A DNA stretch of 45,648 nucleotides from an uncultured Neomegalonema sp. (GCA_937911325.1 CALDSD010000095.1:1-45648); one strand, 5' to 3'; positions 1-8,223 are shown, counted from the first letter of the stretch. A program made the numbers and translations. Notes: generated from the sequence alone by a model not told the origin.

Positions 1-22
1 CAAACCTTCGGTCGCCGCTGGT

Positions 23-70
23 CCGGGCGCTTTTCCGCCCCCCCCACACCCCCCTACTCAAAACGCCCGG
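23..70 (-). terminator. Stem-loop after the polyamine ABC operon
   Basis: CCGGGCG (23-29) plus TTTT (31-34) pairs with AAAA (60-63) plus CGCCCGG (64-70), leaving C30 bulged. It lies about 50 bases past the stop of the last operon gene, so it may end or protect that transcript. The loop is unusual: read on the minus strand it carries runs of six and eight G separated by TGT. There is no U tract after the stem, so terminator function is inferred. Confidence 0.45.
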
Positions 71-118
71 CGCCGACTCTCTCGTGAGGTCTGGGTCGCA
101 AGACTCGCGTCTCCGCGC

Positions 119-1024
119 TTAGCCGGCCGACATCCCGCGCATGCGTTCGGAGCGACGCCGCAGCATCTCCACCGTCGTCAAAAGGGCGATCGAAATGATC
201 ACAAGGATCGTGGCGACGGCCAGAATGGTTGGGGATATCTGCTCGCGGATGCCCGAGAACATCTGACGCGGGATCGTGCGCTGTTCAACGGCGCCCATCT
301 GCAAGACCACCACAACCTCGTCAAACGACGTCACGAAGGCGAAGAGCGCGCCGGAGATGACCCCTGGCAGGATCAGCGGCATCTGGACTTTGAAGAACGT
401 CCGGATCGGATCCGCGCCAAGACTTGCGGAGGCGCGCGACAGAGAATGGTCAAACCCGATCAGCGTCGCGGTCACCGTGATGATCACGAACGGCGTTCCC
501 AGCACCGCGTGGGCCAGGATCAGCCCCGTGTAGGTGTAGGCCATGCCGAGGTTCGAGAAAAAGAAGAACATCCCGGCGCCGATGATCACGAGCGGCACGA
601 TCATGGGCGAGATCAACAGCGCCATGATCGCCGAACGGTACGGCATCTCTGGACGGGACAACCCGATCGCGGCAAGGGTGCCAAGGCTGGTTGAAATCAG
701 GGTCGCGAAGATGCCGATGAAGAAGCTGTTCTTCATCGCCCGCACCCACTGGGCGTTGTTCCACATGTCCGCCCACCAGCCTTCGACCGCATCTGGCGCC
801 GCCATGCCGTTGCGCAGAATGTCGTCGTACCAACGTAGCGAAAGGGCTTCGCGATCGAGCGCCAGCATTCCGGCCGTGAAACTGAAATAGGGCTCTGCGT
901 TGAAGCTGAGCGGCATGACGATCACGATCGGCATGATCAGGAAGATGAAAATCAGCGCGCAGATGCCGCGAAACGCCCAGTACCAGATCCGCTCTCCGGT
1001 GCTTGCATATGGAGGAAGCGCCAT
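119..1024 (-). CDS. potC: ABC transporter permease, PotC-like (polyamine type)
   Basis: This is a 301-residue inner-membrane permease, probably one half of the channel of a spermidine/putrescine-type importer. The first membrane segment is near residues 17-38, followed by a periplasmic stretch rich in Trp and Asp (about 45-95), then five further hydrophobic segments. The cytoplasmic EAA-type loop that docks on the ATPase is visible as ASASLGADP followed by a Pro-rich helix. It starts only 3 bases after the stop of the upstream permease gene, so the two are translated together. The polyamine substrate is inferred from the family; related importers take other amines. Confidence 0.88.
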   Translation of the reverse strand: MALPPYASTGERIWYWAFRGICALIFIFLIMPIVIVMPLSFNAEPYFSFTAGMLALDREALSLRWYDDILRNGMAAPDAVEGWWADMWNNAQWVRAMKNSFFIGIFATLISTSLGTLAAIGLSRPEMPYRSAIMALLISPMIVPLVIIGAGMFFFFSNLGMAYTYTGLILAHAVLGTPFVIITVTATLIGFDHSLSRASASLGADPIRTFFKVQMPLILPGVISGALFAFVTSFDEVVVVLQMGAVEQRTIPRQMFSGIREQISPTILAVATILVIISIALLTTVEMLRRRSERMRGMSAG

Positions 1025-1027
1025 TGG

Positions 1028-2296
1028 TCAGCCCAACTTCATATTGTCGATGCCCACGATCCGGTCGTAGAGCCAGTAAAGGAACAGAACGAATATCAGC
1101 AGCGTGCCGCCGAGCGCCGCGGCCAACGACCAGTTCAGCGACCGTCGCATGTGGAAGTCGATGAAGTTCGAGATCATCTGGCCGTTCTCGCCGCCCACGA
1201 GCGCGGGCGTGATGTAGTAGCCGATCGCCAGAATGAAGACGAGCAGCGCCCCCGCGCCGATCCCGGGGATCGTATTGGGGAAATAGACGCGCCAGAACGT
1301 CGTCCAGTTCGTCGCCCCAAGCGACTTCGCAGCGCGTACGTAACTTGGCGGGATCGTCTTCATCACCGAATAGAGCGGTAAGATCATGAAGGGCAGCAGG
1401 ATATGCGTCATCGCGATCAGCGTGCCCGTCTTGTTGTAGATCATCGACCATCGCGCATCATCGGGCGCAATGCCAATGAAGACCAGCATGTCGTTGAGGA
1501 CCCCCTGACTCTGCAGCATCGCAATCCAGGCGGTTGTTCGAACCAGGATCGAGGTCCAGAACGGCAACAGGACAAGGATCAACAACAGGTTCGACGTTCG
1601 CAGCGGCAGCGTCGCCAGCAGATAGGCGATCGGATAGCCGAGAAGCAATGTCGCCAGCGTGACGACAAACGAGATCTCCAACGTCCGCAGGAACAGGCGG
1701 ACATGGATCTGACGTTCCTCGTCCTGAGCGATGATCTCGCCAGTGCCCGTATACTTGTGGTCGAGAGCGGCCGCGTAGAACGCGGGCGTGAGCGATTGCG
1801 CCGCGACCTTCATCCCCTGCCAGAGCTGGATATCCGCCCACCTGTCGTTGACGCCGATAAGCGCCTCCTTGAAGGGGGCCTCCAGCCTCTGAGCCCGTCG
1901 CGCCGAACGGGTGAACGTGGAGCGCGCGCCTGAGAACTCGCGGTTCACGCGCGTGGCGACCCGGCCGATTTCTTTCGTCTCTCTTGCATGGATAAGGTCT
2001 TTGACCAGCGCGGCGTACATCTCCTCGGTCGGTTCAGAGACGCCGTCCCACTCGGCCAGCAACGCCGGCGTGTTCGGCATTCGCGAAGCGTACGTGTCGT
2101 CGTAGATGCCGCGAAACATGAAAATGATCACCGGCAGGATGAAGGCCGCCAATACGAACGCCAACAACGGCGCAACCAACCCGAGCGCGCGCATTCGCGA
2201 AACAAACATCGCTTGGGCCAGCTTGCGCTTGAGAGGCGTGCCATCTGCTGTCTTCAGCGGTCCGCCTGCAGCGTCTTGATCCATGGTCGTCGCCAT
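1028..2296 (-). CDS. potB: ABC transporter permease, PotB-like, with long periplasmic insertion
   Basis: This 422-residue inner-membrane permease is the partner of the downstream PotC-like protein. After a cytoplasmic tail of about 35 residues comes the first membrane segment (about 38-60). A charged, mostly helical region of about 130 residues then precedes the remaining segments, so the protein is much longer than E. coli PotB (about 275). The EAA loop reads AAKSLGATNW with the usual Pro-rich continuation. The gene follows the binding-protein gene after an 85-base gap that holds a strong stem-loop. The long insertion is probably periplasmic and may contact the binding protein; that is inference. 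Confidence 0.88.
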   Translation of the reverse strand: MATTMDQDAAGGPLKTADGTPLKRKLAQAMFVSRMRALGLVAPLLAFVLAAFILPVIIFMFRGIYDDTYASRMPNTPALLAEWDGVSEPTEEMYAALVKDLIHARETKEIGRVATRVNREFSGARSTFTRSARRAQRLEAPFKEALIGVNDRWADIQLWQGMKVAAQSLTPAFYAAALDHKYTGTGEIIAQDEERQIHVRLFLRTLEISFVVTLATLLLGYPIAYLLATLPLRTSNLLLILVLLPFWTSILVRTTAWIAMLQSQGVLNDMLVFIGIAPDDARWSMIYNKTGTLIAMTHILLPFMILPLYSVMKTIPPSYVRAAKSLGATNWTTFWRVYFPNTIPGIGAGALLVFILAIGYYITPALVGGENGQMISNFIDFHMRRSLNWSLAAALGGTLLIFVLFLYWLYDRIVGIDNMKLG

Positions 2297-2340
2297 AGCG
2301 GCCTCGCCCCGTCACCGGAAAATCAACAAACAAATCAGGC

Positions 2341-2367
2341 GCCGACGCCCCGATAAGGGGCGCCGGC
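2341..2367 (-). terminator. Stem-loop between binding-protein and permease genes
   Basis: Arms 2341-2351 and 2357-2367 pair over 11 positions (ten Watson-Crick, one G-U on the minus strand) around a 5-base loop. On the minus strand the stem is followed by a T-rich stretch (about 2318-2336). It sits directly after the binding-protein stop. Such structures within ABC operons typically let the binding protein be made in excess over the permeases, by partial termination or by protecting the 3' end. Confidence 0.6.
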
Positions 2368-2381
2368 AAAGTCTCAGGCGA

Positions 2382-3461
2382 TTAGTTCGCCAGCCAGGTG
2401 TTGAAACGCTCGTTCAACTCGTCCTGGTTGTCGGCCCAGAACTCGAAATCGTTCTGCAGCGCGTTTTCAAAGTTTGCTGGCGCGGTCGGCATCTGCGGAC
2501 CCATGGCCAGACCTGGCTTCGTCGCGTAGTCGCCGATCAGGTCGACAGACGACTTGCGAGCCGGGCCGTAGGAGATCCACGAAGCCTGACCAGCCAGCTG
2601 CTCGGTCGCGGTCGAGAACGCGACGAAGTCCAGCGCAGCCTGCTTGTTCGGAGCGCCTTTTGGGATGATCCACAGATCCAGATCCCAGACCTGACCGTCC
2701 CAGACGATGTTGAACGGCTTATCTTCAGCAGCGACAGCGTTGAAGATACGGCCGTTATAGGCGGTGGTCATGGCGACTTCGCCGTCAGCCAGAAGCTGCG
2801 GAGGCTGTGCGCCGGCTTCCCACCACACGACTTCCGATTTGATCGAGTCGAGTTTGGCGAACGCGCGATCAACGCCTTCCGAGGTGCCCAGAACGTCGTA
2901 CACTTCGTCGGCAGCGACGCCGTCAGCCATCAGAGCCATTTCGAGGTTGGCTTTCGGCGACTTCCGCAGGCCGCGTTTGCCCGGGAACTTCTCCAGGTCG
3001 AAGAAGTCCGCGATCGACTTGGGGCCATCCGACATTTTCGAGCTGTCATATGCGTAGATCGTCGACCAGATGATCGTCGGGACCGCGCACTCGACGTCGT
3101 TCGTGCCCGCAATGAAGTCGGACGCAGCCGGGGTGCCGTCGGCGCCCGCTGGCAGGATCGACTTGTCGATGGTCTCGGCCAAGCCTTCATCGCATGCGCG
3201 AACAGCGTCAGACAGTTCAACGTCGACGAGGTCCCACTTCACGTTGCCAGCTTCAACCTGAGCTTTGATTTCAGCCAGACCGCCGTTGTAGTCCTCGGAC
3301 ACGATGGTCTTGCCGGTCTCTGCGGTGAACGGCTTGTGATACGCCTCCACCTGGCTCTTTGTGTATGCGCCACCCCAGGATACGACCGTGAGGTCTTCGG
3401 CTTTTGCAGCGCCGGCGAGCGCCATTGCAGACGCAGCGCCGATAGCAATCCAGAGTTTCAT
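2382..3461 (-). CDS. Extracellular solute-binding protein, PotD/PotF-like
   Basis: This 359-residue periplasmic protein delivers substrate to the PotBC-like channel. Residues 1-21 form a classical signal peptide ending AKA before EDLTVVSWGG, the usual start of the mature PotD/PotF fold. The body has two-lobe binding-protein character, with acidic and aromatic patches (WDLVDVE; VVWWEAGAQ; WDLDLW) typical of polyamine or related amine binders. GGGAGAAG sits about 4 bases before the ATG. The gene is second in the operon, 137 bases after the ATPase gene. Exact substrate (putrescine, spermidine or another amine) cannot be read from sequence. Confidence 0.87.
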   Translation of the reverse strand: MKLWIAIGAASAMALAGAAKAEDLTVVSWGGAYTKSQVEAYHKPFTAETGKTIVSEDYNGGLAEIKAQVEAGNVKWDLVDVELSDAVRACDEGLAETIDKSILPAGADGTPAASDFIAGTNDVECAVPTIIWSTIYAYDSSKMSDGPKSIADFFDLEKFPGKRGLRKSPKANLEMALMADGVAADEVYDVLGTSEGVDRAFAKLDSIKSEVVWWEAGAQPPQLLADGEVAMTTAYNGRIFNAVAAEDKPFNIVWDGQVWDLDLWIIPKGAPNKQAALDFVAFSTATEQLAGQASWISYGPARKSSVDLIGDYATKPGLAMGPQMPTAPANFENALQNDFEFWADNQDELNERFNTWLAN

Positions 3462-3479
3462 TCACTTCTCCCAATCAAG

Positions 3480-3497
3480 CGCCGATCCATCTCGGCG
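3480..3497 (-). other. Short inverted repeat in the leader of the binding-protein gene
   Basis: CGCCGA (3480-3485) and TCGGCG (3492-3497) form a 6-bp stem with a 6-base loop, about 19 bases before the start codon at 3461. It could shape the leader of the binding-protein message or stabilise a processed end. There is no U tract and no known riboswitch pattern. Confidence 0.3.
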
Positions 3498-3551
3498 ATT
3501 AACCCCGTGTTCGCGATCGTTAGTCCTCGCAAATCAACGGAGACCTTCCCA

Positions 3552-3579
3552 CGGCCGGTCACGTCAACGAAGCCGGCCG
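3552..3579 (-). other. Inverted repeat after the ATPase gene
   Basis: CGGCCGG (3552-3558) and CCGGCCG (3573-3579) can form a 7-bp stem with a 14-base loop, starting 20 bases after the ATPase stop. It lacks a following U tract, so it is more likely an mRNA-stabilising or processing structure than an efficient terminator. Confidence 0.3.
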
Positions 3580-3598
3580 CGAATTCCTTATGTCCGGC

Positions 3599-4747
3599 TC
3601 ACCCCTCGAGCCAGTCGAGCGCCCGACAATCCTCGGTCGCCCAACCCACCCGCACCTTTTCGCCGGGCGAGAACTTGCGCGCGCCCAAACGGTTGCGGGT
3701 CTTGACGATGAACTGGTCGTCCCCCGCCACCTTCATCCGGGTGCGGATATGGTCGCCGAGGTAGATCACCTCCTCGACCAGACCGTCGACGGTGTGGGCC
3801 ACGGTGCTTTCATCCGGGTCGATCTCGACCCGTTCCGGGCGGACGGACAAAAGCGTGCGCTCCCCCGCCTGGCTCACATTGATCGCAAGCGCCGAGACTT
3901 TCTCGCCATCGTCCAGCGTCACCTCGGCGACGCCGTTGGCGATCGAATCGACCCGGCCCGACAGCTTGTTGTTCTCACCGATAAACTGCGCGACAAAACT
4001 GTTCATCGGGCGCTCGTAAAGCCCGTCCGGCGCTTCGAGCTGCTGGATCACGCCGTCGTTGAACACAGCCACGCGGTCCGACATCGTCAGCGCTTCGGAC
4101 TGATCGTGCGTCACATAGACGACGGTCACTCCAAGGCTCTCGTGGATGTGCTTGATCTCGTACTGCATATGCTCGCGCAGTTGCTTGTCGAGCGCTCCGA
4201 GCGGCTCGTCCATCAACACCAGCTCCGGCTCGAACACCAGCGCGCGGGCCAGAGCGACGCGCTGCTGCTGGCCGCCCGACAGCTGCGCAGGACGACGTCC
4301 CGCGAACTGCCCATCGCCCATCTGCACCATGTCGAGCGCGCGTTTGACCTTCGCCTCGACATCCGCTTTCGAGAGCTTTCGAACCTCCAGCGGAAAGGCC
4401 AGGTTCTCCGCGACCGTCATGTGCGGGAACAGCGCATAGGTCTGGAACACCATCCCGATGCCGCGCTTGTGCGGGGGGATGTTGTTGATGGGGCGACCGT
4501 TCAGCGTGATCTCGCCATGCGTCGCGGTTTCAAACCCCGCGAGCATCATCAAGCACGTGGTCTTGCCCGATCCCGAGGGGCCAAGCATCGTGAGGAACTC
4601 GCCCTGCCCGATCGACAGGTTCAGGTTCTTCACGACCAGCGTTTCGCCATCGTAGGATTTCTGGACCTGGTCGAAGACGACGAAGTCCGGTGAGCGCCCA
4701 TCTGCGGGCGTTTCAATCGCTTCAGCGGAAGCGGCGTCGAGCTGCAT
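3599..4747 (-). CDS. potA: ABC transporter ATP-binding protein, PotA-like
   Basis: This 382-residue cytoplasmic ATPase powers the polyamine-type importer. The Walker A motif GPSGSGKTT lies at about residues 56-64, the signature LSGGQQQR and Walker B LVLMDEP follow, and the switch His is in YVTHDQSEAL. The last 120 residues form a TOBE-type regulatory domain, as in PotA and other MOI/CUT1-like ATPases. An N-terminal tail of about 20 residues is extra. It is the first gene of the operon, and the intergenic region to gcdH (4748-5076) should hold its promoter. The Pot assignment rests on the operon as a whole. Confidence 0.9.
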   Translation of the reverse strand: MQLDAASAEAIETPADGRSPDFVVFDQVQKSYDGETLVVKNLNLSIGQGEFLTMLGPSGSGKTTCLMMLAGFETATHGEITLNGRPINNIPPHKRGIGMVFQTYALFPHMTVAENLAFPLEVRKLSKADVEAKVKRALDMVQMGDGQFAGRRPAQLSGGQQQRVALARALVFEPELVLMDEPLGALDKQLREHMQYEIKHIHESLGVTVVYVTHDQSEALTMSDRVAVFNDGVIQQLEAPDGLYERPMNSFVAQFIGENNKLSGRVDSIANGVAEVTLDDGEKVSALAINVSQAGERTLLSVRPERVEIDPDESTVAHTVDGLVEEVIYLGDHIRTRMKVAGDDQFIVKTRNRLGARKFSPGEKVRVGWATEDCRALDWLEG

Positions 4748-5076
4748 GTTCCCTCGGCGTAAAAATCACGCTCTCTGGCGCGCGTCCCCAAAAAAAGTTT
4801 CGAAACGCTCACCAACACCGGCCGCAGCTAATCACGGACGAATCTCGATGGAAAGAGGGTATTCAGACCGATTATGCGCCAAAATCGAGATATCGCGGCC
4901 AAAGCTTCTCTATAAATGACGCTTTTGGCGTCATATCGCGCATTATCGCTTAAAATCTGAGCGTCCGCTTTCGCAAGTGCAGCATTGCACTAAAAGCGAG
5001 TCGGCTCTTGCCGCGGCGCGCCGACAGCGCGAAAGTGCGGCGCAACCTTCGCAAATTCGACCAGGAAACACGCGCT
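4748..5076. promoter_or_regulatory. Divergent intergenic region between potA-like gene and gcdH
   Basis: This 329-base gap separates two divergent genes and must hold both promoters. It is more AT-rich than its flanks around 4860-4950. The clearest element is AGTGCA-N4-TGCACT at 4976-4991, about 85 bases before the gcdH start. No tRNA or small ORF was recognised. Clear -35/-10 pairs could not be assigned with confidence. Confidence 0.5.
4976..4991. promoter_or_regulatory. Inverted repeat, candidate operator upstream of gcdH
   Basis: AGTGCA (4976-4981) and TGCACT (4986-4991) are perfect 6-base arms around GCAT. The site lies in the shared promoter region of gcdH and the transporter operon, so a dimeric regulator could bind here. 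The regulator is not known and none is encoded next to it. Confidence 0.35.
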
Positions 5077-6261
5077 GTGAAACCCTCTGCTTTCGACTGG
5101 GCCGACCCCTTCCGCATCGACGATCAACTGACCGCAGAAGAACAGATGATCCGCGACGCCGCGGGTTCCTACGCGCAAGAAAAGCTGCTGCCTCGGGTGA
5201 TCGACGCGTATCGCGAAGAAAAGACAGAGCCCGAGATCTTCAGCGAGATGGGTGAAATGGGGCTGTTGGGCGTCACGATCCCGGAAGCTTATGGCGGCGT
5301 CGGCGCAAACTACGTCTCGTATGGTCTTGTCGCGTGCGAGATCGAACGCATCGACAGCGGGTATCGCTCGATGATGAGCGTGCAATCCTCGCTCGTGATG
5401 TACCCGATCCACGCGTTCGGCTCGGAAGAGCAGCGCCAGAAGTTCTTGCCGGGTCTCGCCGCCGGAACGCTGATCGGTTGTTTTGGTTTGACCGAACCAG
5501 ACGCCGGCTCAGACCCCGGCGGCATGAAGACGCGCGCGGTCAAAACGTCCGGCGGCTATCGGATCTCCGGCTCCAAGATGTGGATCTCGAACAGCCCGAT
5601 CGCCGACGTATTCGTGATTTGGGCGAAATCCGACGCCCATGACGGCAAGATCCGCGGCTTCGTTCTCGAGAAAGGCATGAAAGGCCTCTCCGCTCCCAAG
5701 ATCGGCGGCAAACTCAGCCTGCGCGCCTCGATCACCGGCGAGATCGTCATGGACGATGTCGAGGTGGGCGAAGACGCCCTGCTGCCGGATGTCGAAGGCC
5801 TGAAGGGACCGTTCAGTTGCCTCAACCGGGCGCGCTACGGCATTTCGTGGGGCGTATTGGGAGCGGCGGAGTTCTGTTGGCACGCGGCGCGGCAGTACGG
5901 ACTGGACCGCAAGCAGTTCGGAAAACCGCTCGCACAAACTCAGCTGTTCCAAAAGAAACTCGCAGACATGCAGACCGAGATTTCGCTGGGCCTTCTAGGC
6001 TCGCTGCAAGCCGGTCGCTTGTTCGACACAGGCCGGCTCGCCCCGGAAACGATCTCGATCGTCAAACGGAACAACTGCGGCAAGGCGCTGGAGATCGCCC
6101 GTATCGCGCGCGACATGCACGGCGGCAACGGGATCCAGGAAGACTACCACGTCATGCGCCACGCTCAGAACCTCGAGACCGTGAACACCTATGAGGGCAC
6201 GCATGACGTCCACGCCCTTATCCTCGGCCGCGCGCAGACCGGTTTGCAGGCGTTCTTCTGA
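5077..6261 (+). CDS. gcdH: Glutaryl-CoA dehydrogenase
   Basis: FAD enzyme that oxidises and decarboxylates glutaryl-CoA to crotonyl-CoA in lysine and tryptophan breakdown; a cytoplasmic acyl-CoA dehydrogenase-fold tetramer. The 394 residues match the family length. Visible marks are the GcdH-type [16 protein letters not shown] helix with its substrate-binding Arg, the FAD-contacting [13 protein letters not shown], and the catalytic Glu in [18 protein letters not shown] chose the GTG at 5077 because AGGAAA lies 8 bases upstream and the product then begins [12 protein letters not shown], as in close homologues. An in-frame TTG at 5008 would add 23 basic, non-conserved residues. Confidence 0.93.
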   Translation: MKPSAFDWADPFRIDDQLTAEEQMIRDAAGSYAQEKLLPRVIDAYREEKTEPEIFSEMGEMGLLGVTIPEAYGGVGANYVSYGLVACEIERIDSGYRSMMSVQSSLVMYPIHAFGSEEQRQKFLPGLAAGTLIGCFGLTEPDAGSDPGGMKTRAVKTSGGYRISGSKMWISNSPIADVFVIWAKSDAHDGKIRGFVLEKGMKGLSAPKIGGKLSLRASITGEIVMDDVEVGEDALLPDVEGLKGPFSCLNRARYGISWGVLGAAEFCWHAARQYGLDRKQFGKPLAQTQLFQKKLADMQTEISLGLLGSLQAGRLFDTGRLAPETISIVKRNNCGKALEIARIARDMHGGNGIQEDYHVMRHAQNLETVNTYEGTHDVHALILGRAQTGLQAFF

Positions 6262-6272
6262 CGCCTGAGACG

Positions 6273-6296
6273 GGAAAACGGATTTCCGATCTTTTC
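6273..6296 (+). terminator. Weak stem-loop after gcdH
   Basis: GGAAA (6273-6277) pairs with TTTCC (6283-6287) and is followed by the T-rich GATCTTTTCTC. The stem is only five pairs, so terminator activity is a guess based on its place right after the gcdH stop. Confidence 0.3.
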
Positions 6297-6408
6297 TCTC
6301 GGAAATATTCTTGACTGATTTACTCGGCTATAGCAGGAAATGAGGGCCGTCACCACAGCGCTCGCTTGAGGCCTGCGCGGTGCTCGGCTCAGAGAAGGGA
6401 CACACAAC

Positions 6409-7440
6409 ATGAATTTTCGACGTTCGCTCGGCCGCGCAGCGGTTGTAGGACTCGCCGCCATGCTCGCAGCGCCGCTCTCTGCGGCCGCTGACGGCGAATT
6501 GAACCTGTACTCGTCACGTCACTATGACACTGACGAGCGCCTGTACTCGGACTTTGAAGAGCAGACAGGCATCAAGATTAATCGCATCGAAGACAAGGGC
6601 GACAAGCTCATCGAGCGCATGAAGGCCGAGGGCGCCAACAGCCCGGCGGACGTCTTGCTGACCGTCGACGCCGGCCGCATTTGGCGTGCGGATCAAGCTG
6701 GTCTTCTCCAGCCTGTCGACAGCGAAATCCTGGACGCTCGTGTTCCAGAAGCCCTGAGCCATCCAAACGGTCACTGGTTCGGCTTCTCGCAGCGCGCTCG
6801 GGTTATCTTCTTCCATAAAGAGCGTGTCGAAGAGCCGCCGCTAACTTACGAAGCTCTGGCTGACCCAAAGTACAAGGGTAAAGTCTGCACCCGCTCAGGT
6901 TCAAACATCTACATGCTGTCGCTGATGAGCTCGATCATCGAAGCAGCAGGCGAAGACGCAGCCAAGTCGTGGTCCGAATGTCTCTACGCGATCCGAGCGC
7001 GCGATCCGCAAGGCGGCGATACGGATCAGTTGCGCGGCATCGTTTCGGGCGAATGCGATATCGTGATCTCGAACACCTACTACTATGTCCGTGGCCTGGT
7101 TGGCGATGTGAAAGGCCTGACCCCTGGCATCTCGTCGATCGGTTGGGTTTTCCCGAACCAGAATGATCGCGGCACGCATGTGAACATCTCGGTGGGCGGC
7201 GTCGCAGCCAATGCGCCAAACAAAGAGAATGCGATCAAGTTTCTTGAGTATCTCGCCAGCGAAAACGCTCAGGAATACTTCTCCAACGGCAATAACGAAT
7301 ACCCGGCAGTTCCTGGCGTTGGCTTGAGCAGCGGCGTCGCACAACTCGGGCTGTTCCGCGCAGACGACGTGAACATGTCCGTCTTCGGCGAGCGCCAGCC
7401 GCAGGCGCAGAACGTTTATGACAGCGTAGGCTACAAGTAA
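6409..7440 (+). CDS. Fe(3+) ABC transporter substrate-binding protein (FutA/FbpA-like)
   Basis: Periplasmic ferric-iron binding protein of 343 residues. A signal peptide (about 1-26, ending SAAA) precedes DGELNLYSSRHYDTDERLYSD-type sequence, the standard start of the FutA/AfuA fold. The NTYYYVR motif supplies the cluster of Tyr residues that bind iron in this family. AGAAGGGA lies about 9 bases before the ATG. It is followed by tandem hairpins, so the gene may end its own transcript. The matching permease is at 8224-9894 on the opposite strand; no ATPase is present in the window. Confidence 0.9.
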   Translation: MNFRRSLGRAAVVGLAAMLAAPLSAAADGELNLYSSRHYDTDERLYSDFEEQTGIKINRIEDKGDKLIERMKAEGANSPADVLLTVDAGRIWRADQAGLLQPVDSEILDARVPEALSHPNGHWFGFSQRARVIFFHKERVEEPPLTYEALADPKYKGKVCTRSGSNIYMLSLMSSIIEAAGEDAAKSWSECLYAIRARDPQGGDTDQLRGIVSGECDIVISNTYYYVRGLVGDVKGLTPGISSIGWVFPNQNDRGTHVNISVGGVAANAPNKENAIKFLEYLASENAQEYFSNGNNEYPAVPGVGLSSGVAQLGLFRADDVNMSVFGERQPQAQNVYDSVGYK

Positions 7441-7451
7441 GCAGCTGCGCA

Positions 7452-7507
7452 TTGATGAGGCGGTGCATCCGCCTCATCAACTCCTCGCGGCGCCAACGAC
7501 GCCGCGA
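7452..7507 (+). terminator. Tandem hairpins after the iron-binding protein gene
   Basis: First hairpin: TTGATGAGGCGG (7452-7463) and CCGCCTCATCAA (7469-7480), a perfect 12-bp stem with loop TGCAT. Second: TCGCGGCG (7485-7492) and CGCCGCGA (7500-7507), a perfect 8-bp stem with a 7-base loop. They begin 11 bases after the stop codon. There is no U tract; together they more likely block 3' decay or weakly terminate, keeping the binding-protein message separate from the downstream gene. Confidence 0.65.
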
Positions 7508-7653
7508 CGCTGCCAGACAGCGCCCAAGTCACGCAAAAAAGGCCAACTCTGAAACGACAAACAGCAGCAGTCACTGCAGCTCTCATAACAAGCTCGAGTT
7601 GCCGCTACGACCAGATCGCTTGGCTGCCGTGCAGACAAAGTGAAGGTCTACGG
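7508..7653 (+). other. Intergenic stretch before the small hypothetical gene
   Basis: About 150 bases with no recognisable gene. It ends in GAAGG six to seven bases before the ATG at 7654. No convincing promoter was identified. Confidence 0.4.
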
Positions 7654-8175
7654 ATGAAACGAGTCGATCGTCGTCCTGCGCGTCCGAAACGCACAGAGGT
7701 CGTTGGGTTGGTTGAGAATGTGGGCGCGCTGGAGCAGTTGCACATCTGGATGGTTCGCCATTGGCTCAACACCCCGGAGAGCCAACAAGACGTCTGGAAT
7801 TTGCTCGCACGAGAGTATGGTGGGGCGAAGGCTCGAGAGCAGTTGAGTGCGTTCGAAGCTTACCTTTCTGTCCTTTCGATCAATGCTCATCGCCCTCTTT
7901 TCTATCATCAAGCGGCCTGCCCATGTCTTGGTTCCGATGAAAGGCACCTGGCCGATTTGATGCGTCACGCCACGCAAGGGGCTCACGAAGCCGCGACCCT
8001 TTCGGCTTCGAAACTGGTCAAGCCGGGCGTCGTCGCTGATATCGTCCAGCGGGCGGCGCAGATCGGCCATGTCCTTTCGCACCAGGCGCCGACACTTCTG
8101 TGCCGGGCCCGGCTCTGCGATCGTCGCGCACTAATGCGGCAGGCGATCGCCGAGGCGCCATCGCGTCTTCACTGA
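7654..8175 (+). CDS. Conserved hypothetical protein of iron ABC loci
   Basis: This 173-residue soluble protein has no signal peptide or membrane segment and no known catalytic motif. It is mostly helical. The central part HRPLFYHQAACPCLGSDE followed by GAHEAATLSASKLVKPGV resembles, from memory, a small protein often found beside iron ABC transporters in alphaproteobacteria, where a Cys-x-Cys near a GADE/GSDE motif is kept. It lies between the iron-binding protein and the permease, so a role in iron handling is plausible but unproven. GAAGG precedes the ATG. An ORF on the other strand over the same bases was judged a shadow. Confidence 0.65.
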   Translation: MKRVDRRPARPKRTEVVGLVENVGALEQLHIWMVRHWLNTPESQQDVWNLLAREYGGAKAREQLSAFEAYLSVLSINAHRPLFYHQAACPCLGSDERHLADLMRHATQGAHEAATLSASKLVKPGVVADIVQRAAQIGHVLSHQAPTLLCRARLCDRRALMRQAIAEAPSRLH

Positions 8176-8223
8176 GCCGGAGAGCGCTGAACCGCCTAGC
8201 ACTGAACCGCGCGCGGACTTAGG

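Noticed and set aside
2283-3764. 493-residue plus-strand ORF
   Set aside because: Lies antisense over the binding-protein gene, whose signal peptide and family motifs are clear. The plus-strand translation is Arg-rich with no motif, as expected of high-GC shadow frames.
5008-5076. TTG start and 23-residue extension of gcdH
   Set aside because: TTG is a poor start, the residues are basic and unlike homologues, and AGGAAA supports the GTG at 5077.
6262-6408. Fur or Irr box upstream of the iron-binding protein gene
   Set aside because: No TTGCA-type, GATAAT-type or TTTAGAA-type repeat found. A TTGACT at 6311 and TATAGC at 6329 are only 12 bases apart, too close for a standard promoter.
7648-8082. 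144-residue minus-strand ORF opposite the small iron-locus protein
   Set aside because: No motif and no ribosome-binding site of note; the plus-strand ORF has a Shine-Dalgarno and recognisable conserved segments.
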